From the NCBI RefSeq assembly GCF_001655775.1, contig NZ_LXFF01000033.1, forward strand, positions 19,787 to 83,786: 64,000 nucleotides of DNA. Direction: 5' to 3'. Under the pieces are notes generated by a model that searched no databases, had not been told where the DNA came from, and worked only from the letters and a program-made list of their open reading frames with translations. Below, piece after piece: positions 56,721-64,000 of the stretch; positions within the stretch are counted from its first letter, which is position 1, and each line of letters starts with the position of its first letter. The stretch is from Candidatus Arthromitus sp. SFB-turkey. GTDB taxonomy: Bacteria; Bacillota; Clostridia; Clostridiales; Clostridiaceae. The position numbers were made by a program, and so were the translations under genes.

Positions 56721-57527
56721 TTGAATTTTAGAGATAAAATTTATATTATGGGAATTTTGAACATAACAGTTGATTCATTTTTTGATGGGAATAAATATTT
56801 TGAGAAAAATAAAGCTATTGAACATGCTTTGAAAATTATTGAAGATGGTGCAGATATAATTGATATTGGAGGGGAATCAACTAAACCAAATTCGTTAAAA
56901 GTGTCTTCTTATGATGAAATAAATAGGATAATAGATATTATAAGTGAGATTAAAAAATATAAGAATGTTTTAATTTCAGTTGATACTTATAAAAGCGAAG
57001 TTGCAGAAGAGGCTTTAAAAACTGGAGCTGATATTATAAATGATGTTTATGGTGGACTTTATGATGAAAAAATGTTTGAAGTTGTGAAGAAATATGATTC
57101 TTATGTTTGTATAACTCATAATAGAATGAATTCTATAAATTGTTTTTCAAATGTTGTAGATGAAACTTATAATGAACTTAAAATTAGATATAATGAAGCC
57201 ATAAATGTAGGAATAGACTCAAATAAAATAATATTAGACCCTGGACTTGGTTTTTCAAAATATGGATATAATAATATTTTAATTTTAAAAAATATCTCTA
57301 AATTTAAAGAATTTAATTTACCAATTTTAGTTGGTGCATCTAGAAAAAAGTTTTTGAAAAATTTAAACGGAGTAGATCCACTTGAAGATAATTTATCTAC
57401 ACTTTCAGTTACAGCGTATTTAGGGGCGAAAGGCATAAATATTTTAAGAGTTCATGACGTTAAAGAAAATAAACAAGTTATTGATGTTATAAATTCTATT
57501 ATATTTGGAGGAAATTGTATTGAATGA
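56721..57527 (+). CDS. folP: Dihydropteroate synthase
   Basis: 268 residues from TTG 56721, with AGGTGA five bases upstream; the in-frame GTG 56712 lies inside the end of the HAD gene. GILNITVDSFFDG near residue 11, IIDIGGESTKPN near 48, DPGLGF near 176 and VGASRKKFL near 207 are the pterin- and sulfonamide-binding regions; the usual TPDSF reads TVDSF. Condenses pABA with the pterin pyrophosphate to make dihydropteroate. Overlaps the downstream fusion gene by 8 bases. Confidence 0.93.
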   Translation: MNFRDKIYIMGILNITVDSFFDGNKYFEKNKAIEHALKIIEDGADIIDIGGESTKPNSLKVSSYDEINRIIDIISEIKKYKNVLISVDTYKSEVAEEALKTGADIINDVYGGLYDEKMFEVVKKYDSYVCITHNRMNSINCFSNVVDETYNELKIRYNEAINVGIDSNKIILDPGLGFSKYGYNNILILKNISKFKEFNLPILVGASRKKFLKNLNGVDPLEDNLSTLSVTAYLGAKGINILRVHDVKENKQVIDVINSIIFGGNCIE

Positions 57528-58338
57528 TGTTATAAAAATAAAGTCTCTTGAGGTTTTTGGTTATAATGGAACTTTTGAGGAAGAAAAGAAGCTAGGACAA
57601 AAGTATTATGTTAATATAGATGTTAAAATTAAAGATTCTTTTAGAGATGTGTGTAATGATATTAATAAAACTGTTGATTATTCAAAATTAATATTATTTG
57701 TTAGAGAGTATTTTCAAAATAATAAACGTGATTTGTTAGAGAGTATTACAAATGATGTGGTTTTTGAAATATTTAAGGAGTTTTCAAATGTTATTGAGGT
57801 TAATTGTGAAATTTTTAAACCAGCGCATCATGTTAGTATAGGTTTTGAAGGTATGAGTGTTTGTGTAAACAGGAAAATTCACAAAGTTTATATTGCTTTA
57901 GGGTCTAATTTAGGAAATAAAGAAGAAAATTTAAATAACGCTTATAGTTTACTAGAGGAAAATAACATAAAAATAACAAAAAAATCTGAAATTATTGAAA
58001 CTAAGCCTTATGGAGGAGTTCCTCAGGATAACTTTTTAAATTCAGTTATTGAAGTAAGTACACTATTAAATCCAGTTGAACTTATGAATACATTACTTGA
58101 CATTGAAAAGAAATTAAAAAGAGAGAGGGTTATTAGGTGGGGGCCTAGAATAATTGATTTAGATATTTTGCTTTATGATAATGAAATAATAAATGAAGAT
58201 AATGTTATAATTCCACATTATGATATGCATAATAGAGAGTTTGTTTTAGAGTCCTTATGTGAAATAAATAAGTTTTCATATCATCCGCGTTTGAGAAAAT
58301 TTTCATTTGAGTTGTTAGATGAATTAAAAATGAAATAG
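57520..58338 (+). CDS. Bifunctional dihydroneopterin aldolase / HPPK (FolB-FolK fusion)
   Basis: 272 residues from TTG 57520 (GGAGG eight bases upstream). The N-terminal ~120 residues form FolB: IKSLEVFGYNGTFEEEKKLGQKYYV and the catalytic KPAHHV region. The C-terminal ~150 residues form FolK: VYIALGSNLGNKEENL, then RWGPRIIDLDILLYDNE and IPHYDMHNREFVL. Both halves look complete, so the fusion probably catalyses two successive steps before FolP. Ends with a terminator. Confidence 0.93.
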   Translation: MNDVIKIKSLEVFGYNGTFEEEKKLGQKYYVNIDVKIKDSFRDVCNDINKTVDYSKLILFVREYFQNNKRDLLESITNDVVFEIFKEFSNVIEVNCEIFKPAHHVSIGFEGMSVCVNRKIHKVYIALGSNLGNKEENLNNAYSLLEENNIKITKKSEIIETKPYGGVPQDNFLNSVIEVSTLLNPVELMNTLLDIEKKLKRERVIRWGPRIIDLDILLYDNEIINEDNVIIPHYDMHNREFVLESLCEINKFSYHPRLRKFSFELLDELKMK

Positions 58339-58344
58339 ATATAT

Positions 58345-58392
58345 AAAAAAAGAGTTATTTATGTTAAGTGTAAATAACTTTTTTATTTTTTA
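58345..58392 (+). terminator. Terminator of the folate operon
   Basis: Stem with GTTATTTA / TAAATAAC core and A-rich/T-rich flanks, then a T tract. Confidence 0.75.
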
Positions 58393-58503
58393 AAAGATAA
58401 TAAAATATTTTATTAATGTATGGGTATAAATTTATTTAATATGGATATCCTTCATTGTATAGTGGATGAATTTAAAGAAATGTATTAAATCAATGTAATA
58501 ATA

Positions 58504-58602
58504 TTGAAAAAATAAAAACAAATGATTATAATTTAAATATAGTGTATAAAATATTGTAGTTTTTGTGTATAGTTGGTGTGTTTTCGAAAGAAAACGTTTA
58601 AT
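58504..58602 (+). promoter_or_regulatory. Promoter and operators of the mannose-type PTS operon
   Basis: TTGAAA (58504-58509), 17-base spacer, TATAAT (58527-58532). Downstream of the start site is a palindrome GTTTTC-GAAA-GAAAAC (58580-58595) that overlaps a weak cre-like element (58589-58602, AGAAAACGTTTAAT, 8 of 11 fixed positions). In a gap of over 300 bases I see no other feature. Confidence 0.55.
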
Positions 58603-58682
58603 TATACAATGTTAAGTTAAGTGTGAAAATTTAGAATAATGTAGCACTTACCCAATTTTAATATGAAAAAGGAGGAATAAAA

Positions 58683-59669
58683 ATGGTAGGACTTATTCTT
58701 GCGAGTCATGGTGATTTTGCTAGTGGTATTTTACAATCTGTATCAATGATTTTTGGTGAACAGTCTAATGTAAAATCTATTGCACTTCAACCAAGTGAAA
58801 GGCCTGATGAGTTTAGGTTGAAAGTAGAAAAAGCAATTGATACTTTTGAAAATAAAGATGAGGTACTATTTTTGGTTGACCTTTGGGGTGGAACACCATT
58901 TAATCAAATTAGTGCTTTAATTGATGGACATGAAGATAAATGGGCAATTGTTACAGGGTTAAATCTTCCCATGTTAATTGAAACATATGCTTCACGTCTA
59001 TCTATGGAGTCAGCTCATGAAATTGCAACTCATATTATTGAAGTTTCAAGAGAGGGAGTTAAAGTTCATCCAGAAAAATTAGAGCCTGAGAAAAAATCAA
59101 ATACAGTTAAGGAATGTTCATCGCAAGGAAGTATTCCAGAAGGTACAGTTATAGGAGATGGACGTATTAAATATGTGTTGGCGCGTGTGGATACTCGTTT
59201 GTTACATGGACAAGTTGCAACAACTTGGACAAAAATGACTAAACCAAATCGTATTATAGTTGTGTCAGATTCTGTAGCTCGTGATGATTTGCGTAAGAAA
59301 ATGATTGAACAAGCCGCACCTCCAGGGGTAAAAGCTAATGTTGTTCCTATAGATAAAATGATTAAGGTTGCCAAAGATCCACGGTTTGGTAATACAAAGG
59401 CAATGTTATTATTTGAGACACCTCAAGACGCTCTTAAAGCAATTGAGGGTGGGGTTGAAATTAAGGAATTAAATATTGGTTCTATGGCACATTCAATTGG
59501 AAAGGTTGTTGTTAATAAAGCTATTGCAATGGGAAAAGAAGATGTAGAAACTATTGAAAAATTGAAAGATAGGGGAATTACTTTTAATGTAAGAAAGGTA
59601 CCTAGTGATTCAAATGAAAATATAGATTCTCTTCTTAAAAAGGCAAAAGATGAATTAGCAAAGGTTTAA
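58683..59669 (+). CDS. manX: PTS mannose-family IIAB component
   Basis: 328 residues. IIA domain (1-135): LILASHGDFASGI with the phosphorylated His near residue 9. An Arg/Glu/Ser-rich linker (about 136-160) joins the IIB domain, with RLLHGQVATTW holding its phospho-His near 177. Takes phosphate from HPr to the sugar. Arg codons are unusually often CGT, unlike neighbouring genes, which use AGA. AGGAGG precedes the ATG. Operon order IIAB-IIC-IID-DUF956 is typical of Lactobacillales and Listeria. Confidence 0.95.
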   Translation: MVGLILASHGDFASGILQSVSMIFGEQSNVKSIALQPSERPDEFRLKVEKAIDTFENKDEVLFLVDLWGGTPFNQISALIDGHEDKWAIVTGLNLPMLIETYASRLSMESAHEIATHIIEVSREGVKVHPEKLEPEKKSNTVKECSSQGSIPEGTVIGDGRIKYVLARVDTRLLHGQVATTWTKMTKPNRIIVVSDSVARDDLRKKMIEQAAPPGVKANVVPIDKMIKVAKDPRFGNTKAMLLFETPQDALKAIEGGVEIKELNIGSMAHSIGKVVVNKAIAMGKEDVETIEKLKDRGITFNVRKVPSDSNENIDSLLKKAKDELAKV

Positions 59670-59694
59670 AATTTAGATAATAGGAGGAATTATA

Positions 59695-60510
59695 ATGTCT
59701 ATTGCTTCAATAATTTTAATTATTATAATTGCTTTATTTGCTGGTATGGAAGGTATTTTAGATGAATTCCAATTTCACCAACCATTAGTGGCATGTACTT
59801 TAATAGGTTTAGTTACTGGTCATTTAACTGAGGGAATTATTTTGGGAGGTTCACTTCAAATGATAGCTCTTGGATGGGCTAACATTGGTGCAGCTGTTGC
59901 ACCAGATGCTGCGTTAGCTTCTGTAGCTTCGGCTATTATAATGGTACTTGGTTTAAAAGGTGGTACCACAGATGTTCAAACTGCAATTTCTACATCTATA
60001 GCTGTCGCAATTCCTTTATCAGTTGCAGGTTTATTTTTAACTATGATTTGTCGTACTATTACTATTCCGATGGTTCATTTTATGGATAGAGCAGCTGAAA
60101 AAGGAAACATACGTTCTATAGAAAGATGGCAAATTTTAGCTATATTATTACAAGGAGTTCGTATAGCAATTCCAGCAGCAGCACTATGCATAGTTCCAGC
60201 GTCAGTTGTAACTAATGCATTAAATCAAATGCCAGCATGGTTAGCTAATGGTATGGCTATTGGTGGAGGAATGGTAGCTGCTGTTGGTTATGCTATGGTA
60301 ATTAATATGATGTCTACTAAAGAAACTTGGCCGTTTTTTGCTTTAGGTTTTGTTTTAGCAGCTATTGGTCAATTAACATTGATTGCTTTAGGTATAATAG
60401 GTATTTCTTTAGCTATTATTTATTTAGGATTAAAAGGAAATGGTGGTAATAATGGGGTAGGGGGTATAGGCTCTGGAGACCCACTGGGAGATATTTTAAA
60501 TGATTATTAG
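59695..60510 (+). CDS. manY: PTS mannose-family IIC component
   Basis: 271 residues, about nine helices. Conserved start ASIILIIIIALFAGMEGILDE and the loop EFQFHQPLVACTLIGLVTGHL are characteristic of the mannose/fructose/sorbose IIC family. The C-terminus ends with a Gly/Asn-rich tail (GGNNGVGGIGSGDPLGDIL). AGGAGG precedes the ATG. Forms the membrane channel with IID. Confidence 0.95.
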   Translation: MSIASIILIIIIALFAGMEGILDEFQFHQPLVACTLIGLVTGHLTEGIILGGSLQMIALGWANIGAAVAPDAALASVASAIIMVLGLKGGTTDVQTAISTSIAVAIPLSVAGLFLTMICRTITIPMVHFMDRAAEKGNIRSIERWQILAILLQGVRIAIPAAALCIVPASVVTNALNQMPAWLANGMAIGGGMVAAVGYAMVINMMSTKETWPFFALGFVLAAIGQLTLIALGIIGISLAIIYLGLKGNGGNNGVGGIGSGDPLGDILNDY

Positions 60511-60531
60511 TATTAGGGGAGGAATGAAATA

Positions 60532-61449
60532 ATGGCGGAAAAAATTAAATTATCGAAAAAAGATCGTATGTCAGTTGCTTGGCGTCATCAATTTCTTCAA
60601 GGTTCTTGGAACTATGAGCGTATGCAAAATGGTGGATGGTGTTATTCGATTATTCCAGCTATAAAAAAATTGTATCCAAATGAAGAAGATAGAATTGCTG
60701 CATTAAAAAGACATATGGAGTTTTATAATACTCATCCTTATGTATCTGCTCCAGTTATGGGAGTTACATTAGCACTGGAAGAAGAGAGAGCTAACAGTGC
60801 TGAAATTAATGACCAATCTATTCAAGGGGTTAAAATTGGTATGATGGGTCCATTAGCTGGTGTTGGTGATCCGGTGTTTTGGTTTACTCTTCGTCCAATT
60901 TTGGGAGCTTTAGGAGCTTCTTTAGCTTTAAGTGGTAATATTATTGGTCCGTTATTGTTTTTCTTTGCATGGAATATAATTCGTATGGGATTTTTATGGT
61001 ATACTCAAGAATTTGGTTATAAGGTTGGTAGTTCTATTGTAAAAGATTTATCAGGTGGTATACTTAGAAAAATTACTCAAGGTGCTTCTATTCTTGGTAT
61101 GTTTATTATTGGTTCGTTAGTTCAGCGTTGGGTAAGTATTAGGTTTACTCCTGTAGTTTCTAGGGTTGTACAATCAGAGGGAGCTTATATTGATTGGAGT
61201 AAGATACAAGCTGGAGCAGAAGGAATTAAATCAGCTCTTGAACAGTACAGCGATTTGGGAGCTGCTGGTTTAAATATTGAAAAAGTTACTACACTTCAAC
61301 AAAACTTAGATCAGCTTATTCCAGGACTTGCTGCGTTATTGTTAACATTATTATGTTGTTGGTTATTGAAAAAGAAAGTTTCACCAATTGTGATTATTAT
61401 TGCATTGTTTGTTGTGGGTATTCTTGCTCATTTAGGTGGAATTATGTAA
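60532..61449 (+). CDS. manZ: PTS mannose-family IID component
   Basis: 305 residues; the N-terminal soluble part contains the signature RHQFLQGSWNYERMQNGGWC, then GPLAGVGDPVFWFTLRPILG with the conserved Asp-Pro turn in the membrane region, and C-terminal helices. Together with IIC it translocates mannose-type sugars. GGAGG precedes the ATG. Followed by a hairpin and then the DUF956 gene. Confidence 0.95.
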   Translation: MAEKIKLSKKDRMSVAWRHQFLQGSWNYERMQNGGWCYSIIPAIKKLYPNEEDRIAALKRHMEFYNTHPYVSAPVMGVTLALEEERANSAEINDQSIQGVKIGMMGPLAGVGDPVFWFTLRPILGALGASLALSGNIIGPLLFFFAWNIIRMGFLWYTQEFGYKVGSSIVKDLSGGILRKITQGASILGMFIIGSLVQRWVSIRFTPVVSRVVQSEGAYIDWSKIQAGAEGIKSALEQYSDLGAAGLNIEKVTTLQQNLDQLIPGLAALLLTLLCCWLLKKKVSPIVIIIALFVVGILAHLGGIM

Positions 61450-61460
61450 TATAAAATTTT

Positions 61461-61488
61461 AAAAAGCCTAGTTTAAACTGGGCTTTTT
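61461..61488 (+). terminator. Terminator or attenuator between manZ and the DUF956 gene
   Basis: AAAAAGCCTAGTTT paired to its near-perfect complement, with T tract. Readthrough could still reach the DUF956 gene 30 bases beyond. Confidence 0.8.
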
Positions 61489-61519
61489 CAGTTTATATTA
61501 ATCTTGAGGAGAGAGGCTT

Positions 61520-61897
61520 ATGGTTAAATCGCTAAATACAAAGGTAGATTTCACAATTAAAGCAATATCATATTTAAAACTCAGTAATTATGGAAATATT
61601 ATGGTAGGAGATAAGGCTTTTGAATTTTATAATGAATCTAATATTAAAAATTATATTCAAATTCCATGGGAAGAAGTTGATAGTGTAGTAGCTTCTGTTA
61701 TGTTTAAAGGAAAATGGATACCACGTTTTGCGGTGGTAACTAAGAAAAATGGTAATTTTATTTTTTCATCTCGTGATAATAAAGCTTTATTAAGAGCTAT
61801 AAATAAATATGTAGATTCTAGTAAGATGGTACGTTCATTAAGTTTTTTTGATGTAGTTAAGCGAGGAATAAAAAATATTTTTAAGAAAAATGGTTGA
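61520..61897 (+). CDS. manO: DUF956 family (ManO-like) protein
   Basis: 125 residues. KVDFTIKAISYLKLSNYGNIMVGDKAFEFYN and IQIPWEEVDSVVASVMFKGKWIPRF, then FSSRDNKALLRAI, form the DUF956 pattern. The protein accompanies mannose-family PTS operons in Firmicutes, where it is called ManO; its biochemical role is unknown. GGAGAGA precedes the ATG. Confidence 0.88.
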   Translation: MVKSLNTKVDFTIKAISYLKLSNYGNIMVGDKAFEFYNESNIKNYIQIPWEEVDSVVASVMFKGKWIPRFAVVTKKNGNFIFSSRDNKALLRAINKYVDSSKMVRSLSFFDVVKRGIKNIFKKNG

Positions 61898-61902
61898 AAT
61901 AA

Positions 61903-61960
61903 AAAAGAGTTATCGCATTTAATGGATTGAAATCCCATTAGCGATAACTCTTTTATTTTT
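61903..61960. terminator. Bidirectional terminator between manO and the lipoprotein gene
   Basis: Fourteen-pair stem AAAAGAGTTATCGC / GCGATAACTCTTTT around a 24-base loop that itself holds an inner inverted repeat; T tract on both strands. Confidence 0.9.
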
Positions 61961-62459
61961 CAGTATTATTTTTAATGATGAAATCAACAATGTTGTAAAT
62001 ATTTATACCTTCATGGAGATAAGATATGTCAATTATATCAGGTTTATATGAACCGTCCCAAGGATGAATTGTTATAAATTTGTCGCTAAAGATGTTTATT
62101 ATAAATGAGCTTTTATTTTCTATAAATATTGTTAATCTATATTCAGGGTCTCTTAAATTAAGATCTGCTGTGTTTGCATTTACGAAATAGCTTGGCTTAA
62201 TAGAATCCATAAATAAATTGAATTTTTCCATGTAATCATTTGGAATAATTTTATTTTTTCCAGTTTTAGAATAGAAAATTGATACTTGCACATTTTTAGA
62301 ATTTTTAATTGCACGTATTAAGTTTTCTGTATAAAAATTTAATGATGGTTTGGAAATTCTAAGTGGTGCTTTTATATTTTCTGAAAAATTTCTACTACAA
62401 CTAATAATAAAAATTGGTAGTATTAAGAATATTAGTAATAATTTTAACTTTTTAAACAT
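61953..62459 (-). CDS. Small lipoprotein (possibly DUF4883)
   Basis: 168 residues. The signal peptide ends in IISC, with C21 lipidated. The mature part alternates strands and helices (LNFYTENLIRAIKNSKNVQVSIF, FNLFMDSIKPSYFVNANTADL, YRLTIFIENKSSFIINIFSDKF). The pattern recalls clostridial DUF4883 lipoproteins, not confirmed. No function known. Convergent with manO. Confidence 0.65.
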   Translation of the reverse strand: MFKKLKLLLIFLILPIFIISCSRNFSENIKAPLRISKPSLNFYTENLIRAIKNSKNVQVSIFYSKTGKNKIIPNDYMEKFNLFMDSIKPSYFVNANTADLNLRDPEYRLTIFIENKSSFIINIFSDKFITIHPWDGSYKPDIIDISYLHEGINIYNIVDFIIKNNTEK

Positions 62460-62558
62460 GTGTGTACCTCTAAATATTTTTTATTATGTTAATTATTTCT
62501 TTTATTTTAAAATTATGATTTTGTATAAATAATTATGATGGTAATTATAAAAAAGTAA

Positions 62559-62587
62559 TTGAAAAAAAATTATGTATATGATAGAAT
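62559..62587 (+). promoter_or_regulatory. Promoter of tRNA-Leu
   Basis: TTGAAA, 17-base spacer, TAGAAT, starting about 12 bases before the mature tRNA. Confidence 0.65.
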
Positions 62588-62605
62588 AGCATAGAAATTA
62601 TTTAT

Positions 62606-62688
62606 GCCGCTGTGGCGGAACTGGCAGACGCATACGACTCAAAATCGTACGGGAAACCATATGGGTTCGAGTCCCATCAGCGGTACCA
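62606..62688 (+). tRNA. tRNA-Leu(CAA), CCA encoded
   Basis: Acceptor stem GCCGCTG / CAGCGGT with a G-T first pair, D arm TGGCGGAACTGGCAGACGC, anticodon stem ACGA / TCGT with loop CTCAAAA giving anticodon CAA, a long variable arm (ACGGGAAACCAT) as in class II tRNAs, T arm GGGTTCGAGTCCC and an encoded CCA end. A hairpin terminator follows. Confidence 0.97.
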
Positions 62689-62693
62689 TATTT

Positions 62694-62730
62694 AAAGCTT
62701 TTTAATTTTTGAATTAGAAAGCTTTTTGTT
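62694..62730 (+). terminator. Terminator after tRNA-Leu
   Basis: Stem AAAGCTTT plus TAATT / AATTA and AAAGCTTT, with a small internal mismatch, then TTTGTTTTT. Confidence 0.85.
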
Positions 62731-62824
62731 TTTGAATAATAATAGTTGGTGGAAAATGAAAAATAAATATATTCGTATTATTATAATGTGAAAATAATTT
62801 CAGGAGTAGATATTCCAGTGTTTT

Positions 62825-62858
62825 AAAGAGTAGTAATTTTGCTACTCTTTTTTTGTTT
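62825..62858 (+). terminator. Orphan terminator upstream of galE
   Basis: Stem AAAGAGTAG / CTACTCTTT, loop TAATTTTG, T tract. It ends a 95-base stretch without a clear gene that follows the tRNA terminator. Confidence 0.75.
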
Positions 62859-62901
62859 TTAATTTTTGAATATTAATTTTAAAAAAGTATTGATTTATAG
62901 G

Positions 62902-62929
62902 TTGAAATATTTAAAAATATAGTTATAAT
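62902..62929 (+). promoter_or_regulatory. Predicted promoter of galE
   Basis: TTGAAA, 16-base spacer, TATAAT; the leader is about 25 bases with GGAG eight bases before the ATG. Confidence 0.55.
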
Positions 62930-62957
62930 ACATTTTTAAAAATTTGGAGTATTATGT

Positions 62958-64000
62958 ATGAAAAATATATTGGTAACTGGTGTTACAGGATTTATTGGAA
63001 GTCATACGAGTGTTGAATTATTAGAAAATGGATATAAGGTAATTGGGATAGATAATTTATATAATTCAGAAATTGATGTTTTAGATAATATTACAAAAAT
63101 TACAGGAAAAAGTATTAAATTCTATCAAGGAGATTTACTTGATTCAGAGATACTAAAAAAAATATTTGATGAAAATAAAATTGATTGTGTTATACATTTT
63201 GCAGCTTTTAAAGCTGTTGGTGAATCGGTTTTAAAGCCAATAGAATATTATTATAATAATTTAGGTGGAACGCTAGAGCTTTTAAATGTAATGAAACAAT
63301 ATGAATGCAAGAAATTTATATTTTCCTCGTCAGCAACTGTTTATGGTAAAGATAATTCTATTCCTTATTTAGAGCATTTTAAAAAATCAGCAACAAATCC
63401 ATATGGTTATTCAAAAGTTATGATTGAACAAATATTATGTGATGTATGTAAGGCAGATAAAGAATTTGGATGTGTAATGTTAAGATATTTTAACCCAATA
63501 GGAGCTCATAAAAGTGGGTTAATAGGAGAAAACCCTAAAGGAATACCAAATAATTTAATGCCTTATATATGTGATGTTGCTATTGGAAAACGTGAGTATT
63601 TGAGTGTTTTTGGAAATGATTATAATACTATTGATGGAACAGGTGTTAGAGATTATGTACATGTTGTTGATTTAGCTAAAGGACATGTTGAAGCTATGAA
63701 ATATGTTTTAGATAATAATGGAGAAGTTGCAATAAACTTGGGAACTGGTACTGGAACTAGTGTTCTTCAATTAGTTGATACCTTTGAAAAAGTTAGTGGT
63801 AAAAAGATAAATGTAAAAATTTGTGATAGACGAGATGGGGATATTGATGAATTTTATGCAGATACTAAAAAAGCTAAGGAAATTTTAATGTTATTTTTAA
63901 AACAAAACCAAATTAAACTAAATTTAAAAAAAAAAGCATTTTTTTCCCCTTGTTTTGGAAAAAAAAGAAAAGGGGGGAAAGCCCTATTAAAAAAAAAAAA
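62958..64000 (+). CDS. galE: UDP-glucose 4-epimerase, 3' end unreliable/truncated
   Basis: Reading frame open to the window end. NAD-binding GVTGFIGSH near residue 9, FAAFKAVGES near 84, catalytic SSSATVYG near 120 and YGYSK near 150, LRYFNPIGAH near 180 and RDYVHVVDLA near 230 identify GalE. It interconverts UDP-glucose and UDP-galactose. From about 63885 the translation leaves the family pattern (after KAKEIL the usual GW is missing) and the DNA turns into homopolymer runs, so the final ~38 residues and the stop codon are not trustworthy. Confidence 0.9.
   Translation, partial: MKNILVTGVTGFIGSHTSVELLENGYKVIGIDNLYNSEIDVLDNITKITGKSIKFYQGDLLDSEILKKIFDENKIDCVIHFAAFKAVGESVLKPIEYYYNNLGGTLELLNVMKQYECKKFIFSSSATVYGKDNSIPYLEHFKKSATNPYGYSKVMIEQILCDVCKADKEFGCVMLRYFNPIGAHKSGLIGENPKGIPNNLMPYICDVAIGKREYLSVFGNDYNTIDGTGVRDYVHVVDLAKGHVEAMKYVLDNNGEVAINLGTGTGTSVLQLVDTFEKVSGKKINVKICDRRDGDIDEFYADTKKAKEILMLFLKQNQIKLNLKKKAFFSPCFGKKRKGGKALLKKK

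Noticed and set aside
58603..58680. Possible sigma-54 promoter (TAGCACTTACCC) before manX
   Set aside because: The -24/-12 pattern TGGCAC-N5-TTGC is not met, and a good sigma-A promoter exists upstream.
62756..62791. 11-codon Ile-rich frame (GGTGG before ATG) followed by a terminator upstream of galE
   Set aside because: Looks like a leader-peptide attenuator, but galE has its own promoter after the terminator and no alternative hairpin is visible; too weak to annotate.

Overview
The window is a very AT-rich (GC clearly below 30 percent), densely coded stretch of a low-GC Gram-positive genome. An alpha/beta-type small acid-soluble spore protein, a SpoVB-type flippase, a V-type ATPase operon in clostridial order and Firmicutes-style regulators (Rex, PerR, HprK, SdpR, HxlR) place it in an endospore-forming member of the Clostridia. 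Extreme AT content, compact operons, frequent TTG starts and secreted DUF4214 proteins would fit a host-associated reduced clostridium such as segmented filamentous bacteria (Candidatus Arthromitus/Savagella). That last step is inference; the sequence here does not prove it. I saw no insertion sequence, prophage or CRISPR array.

Layout. 1-2583: end of a sialic-acid-type catabolic cluster (Na+/solute symporter, YhcH/NanQ anomerase, ROK kinase), then a MntP-like pump. 3254-6146: zinc uptake module, with a Zur-like Fur protein, znuB and znuC on the minus strand and a divergent znuA; the znuC/znuA promoters overlap and share a palindrome. 6159-9871: small unknown proteins, two tandem rhomboid-like membrane proteins that look catalytically dead, and a DUF1232 protein. 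9983-12777: two paralogous HTH-TPR regulators and a convergent SASP gene. 13033-15373: secreted coiled-coil M23 peptidase and an unknown membrane-anchored protein. 15449-19260: tig-clpP-clpX-engB, without lon. 19361-23361: Cys/Asn-rich probable spore-surface proteins, PerR with a Per box, and a minus-strand operon of DUF5685 protein, J-like protein with a 13-cysteine tail, and membrane protein. 23488-28850: M20 amidohydrolase, RluA-type pseudouridine synthase and two convergent flippases. 29233-29937: phospholipase C-like protein without a signal peptide. 30212-38765: nine-gene Na+-type V-ATPase operon. 38884-42048: signal peptidase I, mannose-1-phosphate guanylyltransferase, DUF4214 protein, ribulose-phosphate epimerase. 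42137-44807: two anchored Mrr-like proteins, rex, an OGG1-type glycosylase. 44878-47551: secreted coiled-coil protein and three small proteins, followed by a probable 6S RNA. 47762-48665: orphan sdpR-sdpI with twin operators. 48857-53360: DUF896 protein, hprK, CorA-like protein, HxlR/VOC pair, M18 aminopeptidase. 53615-55858: large secreted DUF4214 protein. 55958-58338: HAD phosphatase, folP, folB-folK fusion. 58683-61897: mannose-family PTS (IIAB, IIC, IID) plus DUF956, with Arg codon use unlike the surroundings. 61953-62688: lipoprotein and tRNA-Leu(CAA). 62958 to the end: galE, whose last ~100 bases look like unreliable contig-end sequence.

How parts fit together: sugar supply (sialic acid, mannose-type PTS under likely HprK/CcpA control), Na+ energetics (Na+/solute symporter and Na+-type V-ATPase), metal control (MntP, Znu/Zur, PerR) and sporulation genes suggest a fermentative host-associated spore former. 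Secreted proteins with DUF4214 or long coiled coils are candidates for host or spore-surface contact.
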